The notes below the pieces were generated by a model. The model was not told the DNA's origin. It saw only the letters and a list, made by a program, of their open reading frames with translations, and did not search any database. DNA of 64,000 bases from CAYMEV01 sp964389675 [NCBI: uncultured Candidatus Sumerlaeota bacterium] (GTDB lineage: Bacteria; CAYMEV01): positions 62,001-126,000 of the forward strand of contig CAYMEV010000007.1 in the NCBI GenBank assembly GCA_964389675.1, in the 5' to 3' direction. Every line of letters starts with the position of its first letter. The stretch's first letter is position 1. Shown here piece by piece: positions 16,624-25,643 of this stretch. Made by a program: the position numbers and the translations under genes.

Positions 16624-19282
16624 CGCATATCCTCTTATAGAATTTTTGAAAGATTCCTGTAAAATCATTGGATACGATCCCGAATCCAATGAGTGTCTCA
16701 TCATCCTTGTTTAGTGATGCCCTGATGTAAATATCAAAGGGAAAACTGAAAAGTGCACGTGTTTCAAAATGTATTTCAGCCCCTGCAGAAAAATAATCAT
16801 TTTCCTTTGTATACATATAATCAAGGAATAAGTCAAAAAAAACATCTTCAATGAACACATTGGGATTCCAGAGCCCCTCTCTTATTTTGATTACTGGAAC
16901 CGAAAAATCAAATTTAAAAGCACTAAAATCATTTGATTTAAGCTTGTCGGAATATCCCCTCATTGAATAATCATAATAGCCATTGAATTTTTTGTCATAT
17001 ACGCTTAAAAAATACAGGGAAACCTGGCTTTTCTTTATGTAGTGCCTGAAATATAACTGATTTATCATTCCATTCCTTGAAAAAGCTGAGTCAATTGACC
17101 TGGATTCAATAATATAGGAATGGTAGCTGCTGATAGAACCAAATGGATAGTGTATCCCAAGATACAGATAGGGGCAGATCTCTTTTCTTCTATTATTATT
17201 GTATGATTCCCAGTATATGCCTGCGGAAAGCCTTGAAAGCCCTCCCCTCAGCCTGTAAAGCAATGGATATTGAATAAGGAGGCTATAAGTGCCGTTGTCC
17301 TCCTCTTCATAACCTGCCCTTAAATATAAAGGCGAAAGCAGGCAGGTTCCTAAAAGGAAGTAGCTGTCAAAAGAATGATTATCGAGATCATAACAGATAT
17401 CTGCAGTATACTCAAAATGGCCTAATGCATCATTACCCTGTATATACAGCCCGGCCTTTTTATCCTGGTCAAACAGGAAATAGGGTATTCTAAGCTTTGG
17501 ATAGATTGTTTTAAGATTGTCCAGATAGCTGCCGTACTGATATTCTATATCCCTGCAGGATGCATTATTTTCCTTTTTCGGCTCTTTTAAGATGCAGGGC
17601 TCAAATTCAGCATCAGCAAGATATATATCATTACCTGCTGAATTAAGGGAAACGAAATACAGCTTTTCATTTAAAAGAATTGGGTAAATAGCATAACTGC
17701 TGTTTTTCAGCCGGAAAAACATGTCTTTTTTAAAGTCATAGAGATAGCATGCCTGACTGTATTCATGGTTTGATGAAAATATCAGCTTGTCCGATATAAG
17801 GTATGCATCCTTCTGCAATGAAGCAAGATTGATAATTTCAGAAAAGGCTTTTTCACCAGGATCAAAAAGATACAGGCCAAAATTTTCAAAATCTCTTCTG
17901 GCTGTTACAACAATTCGTTCAGTGTCTGATATTATCCTTTCTATAAGCATATCAGTCCTGCAAAGCAGGCTTTTCTGAAATGTCGTGCCGGAGACCAGAT
18001 AAATTTCCGAACCGAATTCAGTATCTTTATCCCGCGAAAAAAGGATATCACCGTTCTTCAATATATCAAATGCCCTTATTTCGTCTTTTATTACCAGCCT
18101 TTTCCTGTCTGCGGACCTGTCATATTCAAATAAAAGCCTTGTTATGCCGAAACCGAGATTTGTGATATTTCTGAACCCGCTTTTGAATTCATATTCAAGA
18201 AAGTAGATCTTGTCATAGCTGAATTTTAGAGGATGCTGATAGGAGGAGGTTGTCTGCATAATATTTGTTGACTCGTCTGTCAAAGGGTTAAATTCCACCA
18301 TGCAGTTGAAATGATAGTTGGAGAAAGGGGCTGTTTTGACCTGGAAGGATCTTTCATAATAAAGCTTGCCTTCGTTTTGTGTAAGGTTTCTTATGTTCCA
18401 GCCATGGTTAGTAAGCCTTTTTATGTACTGACCCTCTTCTTTTTTAATCCTATTATACGAGTCCCTGAAATCATCCCAGAGGGCAGGCCATGTCCTGCCG
18501 AATACCTTCCTGGCTGTTCTATCCATCCCAATAAAAGGGAAGAGGGGTGATGCATAGGACAGAATAGAGCCGCCATATGCATTGAAGAATTCGGAAAAGC
18601 TTTCTTCACCGTACGTTTCTGCAAGATAATCAAAGAAAAGTGAGCCGAAAAGATAATATGAGGTTCCTGATGGATATCTTGAAGGGTAATAGGTTGCTTC
18701 TGTAATATCAGGAAAGGTTCCTTCAGATGCGCCTGCAAGTCCATAATTACGATAGTATGTATCATTTAGCCTGCCGCTGTACCTGGAATAATTCGATTCA
18801 TTATATACAGCTATTCCCTCAGTCAGCCAGGAGGGCGAAAAAAGGTTAGGCGAAAAGCTGTAACCGAAAAAACTGGTGAGAAGCCCGGGAAACCTGCTGG
18901 AATTCTGCATATGCAGAAGGTGAGTATATTCATGAATTCCGACACCGGTATACCAGTTTTCTGTATATTGCAGCTCACCTAATTGAGGTGGATAGCTGAA
19001 TATTACTATTCTGTCAAATCCGGGGTTTGCGTAACCATTGGTAAGCATGCCAGCATCCTCAATGACCACAGGGACCGATTTTCTTCTATTTCCTGTCAGC
19101 TTTTCAACATATGTCCTGTAATATTCAAGGCTCTTCAGAAGGTCTTCTGCTGAGCCTTTTCGCCATGAAGGATAAAATATCACGAAATAAGGTGTTTTTA
19201 TAATCCTGTCGACAGCAAAGGAGAAAGTGCTGAAAAAGATCAATGTACTTAAAAGCAGGAGCTTTATTAATTCTTTCCTCAT
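16616..19282 (-). CDS. exported HExxH metallopeptidase-like protein with C-terminal beta-barrel-like region
   Basis: This 888-residue protein has a signal peptide (about 1-23). A peptidase-like domain carries HEYTH at residues 117-121 and a likely third zinc ligand, Glu155 in SWLTEG, 34 residues later. That spacing fits gluzincin metallopeptidases. The middle (about 290-580) has repeated beta strands resembling a propeller of TolB/WD type. The C-terminal part (about 600-888) has alternating aromatic/polar strands that look like an outer-membrane beta-barrel, though the protein ends CDE rather than in the classic terminal Phe. It is the first gene of the minus-strand operon ending at 13746. 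A TATAAT lies only seven bases upstream of the start, so any leader would be very short. It may be an outer-membrane or surface protease; the barrel is an inference. Confidence 0.82.
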   Translation of the reverse strand: MRKELIKLLLLSTLIFFSTFSFAVDRIIKTPYFVIFYPSWRKGSAEDLLKSLEYYRTYVEKLTGNRRKSVPVVIEDAGMLTNGYANPGFDRIVIFSYPPQLGELQYTENWYTGVGIHEYTHLLHMQNSSRFPGLLTSFFGYSFSPNLFSPSWLTEGIAVYNESNYSRYSGRLNDTYYRNYGLAGASEGTFPDITEATYYPSRYPSGTSYYLFGSLFFDYLAETYGEESFSEFFNAYGGSILSYASPLFPFIGMDRTARKVFGRTWPALWDDFRDSYNRIKKEEGQYIKRLTNHGWNIRNLTQNEGKLYYERSFQVKTAPFSNYHFNCMVEFNPLTDESTNIMQTTSSYQHPLKFSYDKIYFLEYEFKSGFRNITNLGFGITRLLFEYDRSADRKRLVIKDEIRAFDILKNGDILFSRDKDTEFGSEIYLVSGTTFQKSLLCRTDMLIERIISDTERIVVTARRDFENFGLYLFDPGEKAFSEIINLASLQKDAYLISDKLIFSSNHEYSQACYLYDFKKDMFFRLKNSSYAIYPILLNEKLYFVSLNSAGNDIYLADAEFEPCILKEPKKENNASCRDIEYQYGSYLDNLKTIYPKLRIPYFLFDQDKKAGLYIQGNDALGHFEYTADICYDLDNHSFDSYFLLGTCLLSPLYLRAGYEEEDNGTYSLLIQYPLLYRLRGGLSRLSAGIYWESYNNNRRKEICPYLYLGIHYPFGSISSYHSYIIESRSIDSAFSRNGMINQLYFRHYIKKSQVSLYFLSVYDKKFNGYYDYSMRGYSDKLKSNDFSAFKFDFSVPVIKIREGLWNPNVFIEDVFFDLFLDYMYTKENDYFSAGAEIHFETRALFSFPFDIYIRASLNKDDETLIGFGIVSNDFTGIFQKFYKRICDE

Positions 19283-19460
19283 AATGAAATTATAATCAAA
19301 AATCCGGATTATTCCAAAATAAATATCTTGCTAAATGATGCCTGCAGGTATTAAAAAAATAAAACAAAATCTTTGATATTCAGTAATAAATTATGATCAA
19401 AGTTTGATAAAATATTTTCAATATGATAGACTGGATACATCAGTATAAAAAGGAGAAGTT

Positions 19461-20966
19461 ATGAAACGGATAGTAATATTCCTGCTAACATTAATGATTT
19501 TTACCGGCCTTTTCAGGGCTGAGAATGCCCTCTTCAGGATTGAGAATCCGGACAGGCATGAAATTGATTACATCTATAAGAATTTTGACGTAGCCGGCCA
19601 CAGGCCAGGTGAGTATCTGGATTTTCTTGCATTGAAAGAGCACACTGATTTGTTAAGGGAGCATGGGATCAGATTTACTGTTCTAAAGACACATGAGGAA
19701 CTCTATGAAGAATATAAGAGGGATATACCGGGATACAGGTCATACAAGTCACTGATTAAGGGCCTGCATAGCCTGGAGAAAGAGTATCCCGGGATAATAA
19801 AAGTCTATGAAATGGGGCACTCAAAAGGAAATCTGTATTTTATGCTTGGGAATACAAATTATGGAGAATACCGGCATAAAATACCTGTTGTCAAGGTCAC
19901 CAATCTTTCAGACAGTACTCCAAAACCAGCTGTTATATTCAATGGTGTCCACCACGCCAGGGAGCCGATAGGATCTGAAATATGCATTTATGCTGCTCAA
20001 ACACTTGCTGAAGGCTATGGGATCGATTTCGAGATCACAAATATTATTAATAATGCTGAAATATGGTTGATACCGCAGGTTAACCCTGACGGGTATAAAA
20101 TTGTAACTGAGAATCTTGTTGGCACATACAGCCAGGACTGGAGAAAAAATCTGAGAGATAATGACCAGGATGGAGATGTAACACCTCCTCAATACGGATA
20201 TTATTTCCTTGACGGGGTTGATCTGAACAGGAATTACAGTGTCGGGTGGAGCTCATCAGAAGGCCCTTCATATTCCCAGACCTATCCAGGCCCCGGGCCC
20301 TTTTCTGAACCGGAAACTTATACAATAAGAAGCATCTATGACAGGATCAGGCCTGTTTTCAGCATCTGCTTCCATACTTATTCAGAGCTGATCCTGTATC
20401 CGATGGGTTATACCTATAATACTACTGCTCCTGATGAAAATTCACTTTTAAATATAGGTTCCGATATGCACTCCATAATCTATAGTGATATCGGAAGAGA
20501 TTATATAGTTCAGAATTCAGCTGACCTCTATACAGCATGTGGGACCTCTATTGATTATTTTTATGGAAAGAACCGGACATTTGCCTATACAATTGAAATA
20601 GGTACTCAGTTTATTACTCCTCAATCACAGATACTTCCCATATGCCAGACTATGTTCAACTGCATGAAATATCTTGCAAAAAGGACACTTAAGTCTATTC
20701 TTGTCGGAACAGTAAGGGATGCACAGACACAGACACCTGTTGCAGCAACCATTATTATACCGGAGATTGATTACAGTGGCACACCCGGCCTTAATGTGGA
20801 TTTCCAGACTACAAGGTCCCGCAATGGAAGGTTTTACAGGCCTCTTGAACCAGGAAACTATACCCTGACAGTAGAGGCGGATGGCTATCTGGATTATACC
20901 ACCAGTTTTACCATTACTGAAAATGACCAGACAGTAATCAATGTATCAATGAATCCAACTTATTAA
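19461..20966 (+). CDS. exported M14 zinc carboxypeptidase
   Basis: This 501-residue protein has a signal peptide (about 1-20), a propeptide-like region, and an M14 carboxypeptidase domain at about 95-405. The zinc ligands appear as HxxE in HHAREP and a later His in CFHTYSE. Substrate-binding Arg lies in DLNRNY, and the catalytic Glu in YTIEIG. The C-terminal 90 residues resemble the carboxypeptidase regulatory (transthyretin-like, beta-sandwich) domain, with GTVRDAQTQTPV and PGNYTLTVEADGY. It is predicted to trim C-terminal residues from peptides in the periplasm or outside the cell. AGGAG precedes the ATG. It is divergent from the metallopeptidase operon and appears monocistronic. Confidence 0.95.
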   Translation: MKRIVIFLLTLMIFTGLFRAENALFRIENPDRHEIDYIYKNFDVAGHRPGEYLDFLALKEHTDLLREHGIRFTVLKTHEELYEEYKRDIPGYRSYKSLIKGLHSLEKEYPGIIKVYEMGHSKGNLYFMLGNTNYGEYRHKIPVVKVTNLSDSTPKPAVIFNGVHHAREPIGSEICIYAAQTLAEGYGIDFEITNIINNAEIWLIPQVNPDGYKIVTENLVGTYSQDWRKNLRDNDQDGDVTPPQYGYYFLDGVDLNRNYSVGWSSSEGPSYSQTYPGPGPFSEPETYTIRSIYDRIRPVFSICFHTYSELILYPMGYTYNTTAPDENSLLNIGSDMHSIIYSDIGRDYIVQNSADLYTACGTSIDYFYGKNRTFAYTIEIGTQFITPQSQILPICQTMFNCMKYLAKRTLKSILVGTVRDAQTQTPVAATIIIPEIDYSGTPGLNVDFQTTRSRNGRFYRPLEPGNYTLTVEADGYLDYTTSFTITENDQTVINVSMNPTY

Positions 20967-21137
20967 ATGAGCAAGCAGCCTTAAATCCAAAAAATGCCCG
21001 GTCATCCGGCAATGAATATGTGAAGACCTGATGAGATTCTTAAACTTTGAATTTACAAATTAATTGTTGAAAACATAAAAAAAATATACTACTTTTCTGA
21101 TAACAGATCTAAATAAAGCTGAAATGGTAAAATAGTA

Positions 21138-21833
21138 TTGAATGATATTATCTTAAAAACTCTGCTGTTTCTTGCATACCCCCTTGTGCATATATACATG
21201 AAAACTATAAGTTTTTACCTTTTTGTAGAGGAATCAGCAAGAGAGATTTATTCTAATGACAGGTTCATCTTTACAAACTATCATAATCAGATAATACCAT
21301 TCATCCATTACTACAAAAAGAGGTCCTATTATATCCTTGTAAGCAAAAGCCGGGACGGGGACATTACAGATTATATACTTAAGAAGTACGGATACCGCAC
21401 AATAAGAGGATCAAGTACCAGGGGAGGCTCTGAAGCTCTGCATGAAATTCATTCAGAACTGGGAAAGAACATAGTGATGTCGATTACATTTGATGGCCCC
21501 AAAGGGCCGATATACCGGATAAAAAAGGGGATAATCTGGCTTCTGGGGAGGACGGGTTATCCCTTGCTTACCGGGTACTGCTATTTCTCAAGAGCGAGAA
21601 GGATCAGAAGCTGGGACGGATTATATGTTCCAATCCCGTTCTCAAAGGTTCTTATAGTTATTGACGGGCCTATGATTGCAGAAAAAAGGCTTTCCAAATC
21701 TGAAATTGATTTATTTAAGAATGAATTGGAAAAGCGGATGGCGGAGAATTATAAAAAGCATTCTCAGAAATTCAGGAAAATGTTCGGCAAAAATCCTGAA
21801 AATGCACATGAGATCGCAAATATTATAATATAG
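21138..21833 (+). CDS. DUF374 lysophospholipid acyltransferase-like protein, copy 1
   Basis: This 231-residue protein begins at a TTG at 21138 with no clear ribosome binding site; no in-frame ATG gives a better start. It has an N-terminal hydrophobic segment (about 5-28). Next come DUF374 motifs: FTNYHNQ (the histidine corresponds to that of the HxxxxD acyltransferase motif), SKSRDGD, RGSSTRGGSEAL and TFDGPKGP. DUF374 proteins are relatives of lysophospholipid and lipid A acyltransferases, acting at the inner membrane. The next gene is a diverged tandem copy. In a cell with LptF/LptG the pair could acylate lipid A or a phospholipid; the acceptor is not known. Confidence 0.88.
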   Translation: MNDIILKTLLFLAYPLVHIYMKTISFYLFVEESAREIYSNDRFIFTNYHNQIIPFIHYYKKRSYYILVSKSRDGDITDYILKKYGYRTIRGSSTRGGSEALHEIHSELGKNIVMSITFDGPKGPIYRIKKGIIWLLGRTGYPLLTGYCYFSRARRIRSWDGLYVPIPFSKVLIVIDGPMIAEKRLSKSEIDLFKNELEKRMAENYKKHSQKFRKMFGKNPENAHEIANIII

Positions 21834-21937
21834 TATGAATGAAAGATTTGCTTTTATAAAAATACAGCGTATTAATATTAGTATTAGTAATGTTATTATT
21901 AATTTATTTAGCTCTTCCCAAATAACAGGAGAATAGA

Positions 21938-22633
21938 TTGAAACCGTGTATTTTGCTGAGTCTGCTTTATATCGCATATCCGATTGTGTATCTTTATACT
22001 TTGACTTTAAGAATCCATGCTATCATTGATCCAGAGTCATCTGATATCCTTAGAAGGGACAGGGGGATCTTTACGAACTATCATAATCAGCTGATCCCTT
22101 TGTGTTTATATTTCAAAAAGAAAGGCAGGTGTGTGCTGGTAAGCAGGAGCAGAGACGGTAATATCTCAGATTTCTTCTTGAAGAAGCTTGGCTATGAGAC
22201 AATCAGGGGATCCAGCAGTGATGAAGGAACAGATGCATTGTTCAATATCAGGAAGGCACTGAGAAAAAATATAATGCTATCCCTTACATCTGATGGGCCT
22301 AAGGGGCCTGTTTACAAGCTTAAAAAGGGCATTGTATGGCTTGCTAACAGGCATAAATACCCGATTTTATTTGCATATGCCTATTTTTCAAAAGCCAGAA
22401 GGATCAGAAGCTGGGATGGCCTGTATTTCCCTTATCCGTTTTCAAGGATTCTGATAGTGGTTGAGAAGCCTTATATAAATGAGGAATGGCTCTCGAAGAA
22501 TGAGATTGAAGAGCAAAAGGATATTATTGAAAAACGGATGTGGGGGGGGTATGTCGCTTATGCCGGCAGGTTCAAGGAAATCTATAAAAAATACCCTGAA
22601 AACATGAAAGAAATTCAAGATGAAGAAAAATAA
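21938..22633 (+). CDS. DUF374 lysophospholipid acyltransferase-like protein, copy 2
   Basis: This second 231-residue DUF374 protein is the same length as copy 1 and alignable along its whole length (FTNYHNQ, SRSRDGN, RGSSSDEGTDAL, SDGPKGP, RRIRSWDGLY). It begins at TTG with AGGAGA upstream, and overlaps radA by 14 bases. Where copy 1 has TFDGPKGP this copy has TSDGPKGP. Near the C terminus a run of eight G residues (22542-22549) encodes Trp-Gly-Gly, a segment absent from copy 1. A slip there would replace the last 30 or so residues. It probably arose by tandem duplication followed by divergence, which suggests different acyl donors or acceptors. Confidence 0.88.
   Translation: MKPCILLSLLYIAYPIVYLYTLTLRIHAIIDPESSDILRRDRGIFTNYHNQLIPLCLYFKKKGRCVLVSRSRDGNISDFFLKKLGYETIRGSSSDEGTDALFNIRKALRKNIMLSLTSDGPKGPVYKLKKGIVWLANRHKYPILFAYAYFSKARRIRSWDGLYFPYPFSRILIVVEKPYINEEWLSKNEIEEQKDIIEKRMWGGYVAYAGRFKEIYKKYPENMKEIQDEEK
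22542..22549 (+). repeat. G8 homopolymer inside DUF374 copy 2
   Basis: Eight consecutive G residues in an AT-rich genome, within coding sequence near the 3' end of the gene. It is a candidate slippage site. The annotated frame is intact in this sequence. Confidence 0.9.
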
Positions 22634-24008
22634 CTATATATGTTGTGAATGCGGTTATGTTGCAGGAATGCCAATGGGAAAATGCCCTCAGTGCGGTAAT
22701 TACAATACCTTCTCTGCAGTAGAGCTTAAAAAGGATGCCAAGAAAAAAGAGGAGATGGATTCTTCCCCTGTCAGGATAGATGTTATCAGCGACCAGAAAT
22801 GCAGCATTATTTCAAGCGGTATTGATGAATTTGACAGAGTATTCGGCGGAGGTCTTACCCCCTGCTCAATTGTCCTTCTTGTCGGTGATCCGGGAATAGG
22901 AAAATCCAGCCTTGTATTAAAAACAGCACAGATTTTTCAGGATAAGGGGAACAGAGTGCTATACATAACCGGCGAAGAGTCTCTCAATCAGATAAAGCTC
23001 AGATGGTTAAGGCTGGTTGAGGATTATAAAACTCCAATTGATGTGCTGTCTGAGACAAATGTTGATTCTATACTGGAATACCTCGAAGGTACAGAATATA
23101 ATATTATAATTGTCGATTCAATTCAGACAATGTACAGTCCGACCATATTTTCAACCATGGGAAGCGTTAACCAGGTAAGATATACCGGAATGCGAATACT
23201 GCAGTTTATAAAAACACAAAAGATGATGTCTTCAAATCCCTGCTTTATTCTTATAGGGCATGTAACTAAGGAAGGTATAACAGCAGGCCCTAAGGCACTG
23301 GAGCATCTGGTTGATGTTGTATTATACCTTGAGGGTGATAAACAGACTGAATACAGGCTTTTAAAATCTCATAAAAACCGGTTTGGCCCGACCACTGAGA
23401 TCGGTATATTCGAGATGAAGCAAAATGGCCTTATACCGGTTGTGAACCCCAGCCAGATCTTTATAGACAAGCACAGCGGAGATTATATAGGGACAGCTAT
23501 AACTCCATCTCTACAGGGTCAGAGGGTAATATTCGCCGAGATTCAGTCTCTTTTTGCTGAGGTGAATTATCCTAATCCCAGGAGGATATCAAAAGGAATC
23601 AAACCATTGAGACTGAATATGATTATTGCTATACTGGAAAAAAGGTGCAATCTTAGCTTTTATAATAAGGAAATATATGTAAATATAGCCTCAGGACTTG
23701 TAATTGAGGATACAGTCATAGACCTTGCAATTGCTGCTTCCCTTATTTCAAATTTCTATGATAAGCCACTGGAGCAGGATACTGCATTTTTCGGTGAATT
23801 GTCCCTGAATGGCGAGATAAAAAAGAGCCAGTATGCTGAGAAGAGGCTTAATGAATGCCTGAGGCTGGGGTATAAAAAGATATACTGCCCATATTATGAT
23901 AAGGACCTGGAGAGAGAGGACAGCGGCTGTGAAATCATAGGAATAAAGAAGATTGAGGAGCTGTTAAAAAGGATACTTCTATATGAAGATAAATCCGGCC
24001 AGACATAG
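22620..24008 (+). CDS. radA: DNA repair protein RadA (Sms)
   Basis: This 462-residue protein has the full RadA layout: an N-terminal zinc finger (CCEC near residue 8 and CPQC near residue 22), a RecA-type ATPase with Walker A GDPGIGKSS near residue 90, and the RadA-specific KNRFG motif. A C-terminal Lon-protease-like domain has the expected spacing but no catalytic role. RadA is a cytosolic branch-migration helicase in recombinational repair. It overlaps copy 2 of DUF374 by 14 bases and nadB by 26 bases, so these genes are co-translated, although their functions are unrelated. Confidence 0.97.
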   Translation: MKKNNYICCECGYVAGMPMGKCPQCGNYNTFSAVELKKDAKKKEEMDSSPVRIDVISDQKCSIISSGIDEFDRVFGGGLTPCSIVLLVGDPGIGKSSLVLKTAQIFQDKGNRVLYITGEESLNQIKLRWLRLVEDYKTPIDVLSETNVDSILEYLEGTEYNIIIVDSIQTMYSPTIFSTMGSVNQVRYTGMRILQFIKTQKMMSSNPCFILIGHVTKEGITAGPKALEHLVDVVLYLEGDKQTEYRLLKSHKNRFGPTTEIGIFEMKQNGLIPVVNPSQIFIDKHSGDYIGTAITPSLQGQRVIFAEIQSLFAEVNYPNPRRISKGIKPLRLNMIIAILEKRCNLSFYNKEIYVNIASGLVIEDTVIDLAIAASLISNFYDKPLEQDTAFFGELSLNGEIKKSQYAEKRLNECLRLGYKKIYCPYYDKDLEREDSGCEIIGIKKIEELLKRILLYEDKSGQT

Positions 24009-25554
24009 CATAAAAACTGATTTTGTCATTATAGGCAGCGGAGTTGCAGGCCTCATGGCTGCAAACATTCTAAAGGAAACTGGAAAAGTCCTTATTCTTA
24101 CAAACAGATCGAAGACAGAATGCAGCACACAGTATGCACAGGGTGGTGTTGCTGTCGTCATGAAAGACGGGGATTCATATAAGAAGCATATCGAGGATAC
24201 CATGAGGGCAGGTGTTGGTTTGTGTGATACAACTGTTGTAGAGTATGTAATAAAGGAAGGCCCTAAGGTGATAAGGGATCTCATGAACATGGGTGCATAT
24301 TTTGATAAGAAAGGTGGTGAACTGTACTTCTCAAAAGAAGGAGCTCATTCAGAGAAGAGGGTTATTCATTCATTCGGGGATGCAACAGGGCAGGAGATCG
24401 AGAGGACACTTTTGAGGGAATCAGAACAGCATGAAAACGTCACCCTTCTGGAATATTCTCCGGCTGTAAGGTTTATTGTAGAGGATGGCTGTGTCAAAGG
24501 GGTTGTTTATTTCAGCTGTATTGAAAACAGGCTTTATTATGTTCAGGCCAAGATTACAATAATGGCAACAGGGGGGATAGGAGGTTTATACATAGAATCA
24601 TCAAACCCTGAATCAACCACTGGAAGCGGGTTCGGGCTTGCTTTTAGTGCAGGCGCCATGCTGAGAGATATGGAGTTTATACAATTTCATCCAACCGTTT
24701 TCTTCCAGGAGGGGGAGGGTCAAAAATTTCTTATTACTGAAGCCATGAGGGGGGAGGGTGCCATTCTGGTTGATCAAAACAATAACAGGTTTATGGAATA
24801 TTATCATAAAGACAAGGAGCTGGCACCAAGAGATGTTGTATCAAGGGCTATTTACAATGAAATGTCAAAAAAGGGTCTGAAGAATGTTTTTCTTGATATC
24901 AGGCACCTGGATAAGGAATTTGTAAAAAAGAGATTCCCGACCATATATAAAAAGCTTTTATCGTACAATACTGACATAACGAAGGATTTAATACCGGTAA
25001 AGCCTGCTGCTCACTACATTATGGGTGGTGTTGTAACAGATATATTCGGAAGGACTAACCTGCCAGGCCTCCTCTGCTGCGGAGAATGTGCATCCACAGG
25101 GGTACATGGAGCAAACAGGCTTGCCAGCAATAGCCTGCTTGAAGGTCTTGTATTTGGGAAAAGGGCAGCCTATACTGCTGTCAATGAAGCTAAAATTCTT
25201 GAGAACCTTCGGAGAACAAGGATATCCTTGCAGGTTGAGGATAAGATTGATGAGTCGGAACTGGAGTATATGGATAGATCAGTGAAGACTATCTTATGGG
25301 AAAGAGCAGGTATAATAAGGGATGAGAAAGGCTTAAAGGAAGGCCTCTCTAAAATTAGTGAAATTGAGGACAGGATTTCAGGGTCATTGATACTGTCCTG
25401 CCGATTCTGTGAATTTAATAATATGATACTTGCCGCCAAGGCAATCTTCCGCTCTGCTTTATACAGAAGAGAGAGTGTAGGCGGACACTTCAGAAGTGAT
25501 TTTCCATTAAGAAATCCTGTTATGTCACCCCATACATACATTCAGAGCCTGTGA
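23983..25554 (+). CDS. nadB: L-aspartate oxidase NadB
   Basis: This 523-residue flavoprotein oxidises L-aspartate to iminoaspartate, the first step of de novo NAD synthesis. It has the FAD-binding GSGVAGL (residues 17-23), the CSTQYAQGGVA segment, HSFGDATGQEI, the substrate/FAD segment GVHGANRLASNSLLEG and a helical C-terminal domain. Its length is normal. The expected partners NadA and NadC are not in the window. It overlaps radA by 26 bases. A G6 tract near 24749 lies in the coding region without disrupting it. The fumarate reductase flavoprotein is the main alternative; the CSTQYAQGGVA and ANRLASNSL motifs favour NadB. Confidence 0.95.
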   Translation: MKINPARHSIKTDFVIIGSGVAGLMAANILKETGKVLILTNRSKTECSTQYAQGGVAVVMKDGDSYKKHIEDTMRAGVGLCDTTVVEYVIKEGPKVIRDLMNMGAYFDKKGGELYFSKEGAHSEKRVIHSFGDATGQEIERTLLRESEQHENVTLLEYSPAVRFIVEDGCVKGVVYFSCIENRLYYVQAKITIMATGGIGGLYIESSNPESTTGSGFGLAFSAGAMLRDMEFIQFHPTVFFQEGEGQKFLITEAMRGEGAILVDQNNNRFMEYYHKDKELAPRDVVSRAIYNEMSKKGLKNVFLDIRHLDKEFVKKRFPTIYKKLLSYNTDITKDLIPVKPAAHYIMGGVVTDIFGRTNLPGLLCCGECASTGVHGANRLASNSLLEGLVFGKRAAYTAVNEAKILENLRRTRISLQVEDKIDESELEYMDRSVKTILWERAGIIRDEKGLKEGLSKISEIEDRISGSLILSCRFCEFNNMILAAKAIFRSALYRRESVGGHFRSDFPLRNPVMSPHTYIQSL

Positions 25555-25575
25555 TCAAATATTGGGTTTTATTAT

Positions 25576-25604
25576 TTGACTAATAGCGCTGTATATAATA
25601 TATT
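25576..25604 (+). promoter_or_regulatory. sigma-70 type promoter for the ptb operon
   Basis: TTGACT at 25576-25581 and TATATT at 25599-25604 are separated by 17 bases. The predicted start near 25611 leaves a leader of about 30 bases with AGGAGG at 25629-25634. Confidence 0.65.
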
Positions 25605-25643
25605 TACTAACCTCAGAATCAAAAATTTAGGAGGATGCTAATT

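Noticed and set aside
24749-24754. G6 tract in nadB as a phase-variation site
   Set aside because: Six G residues is too short to stand out and NadB is a housekeeping enzyme.
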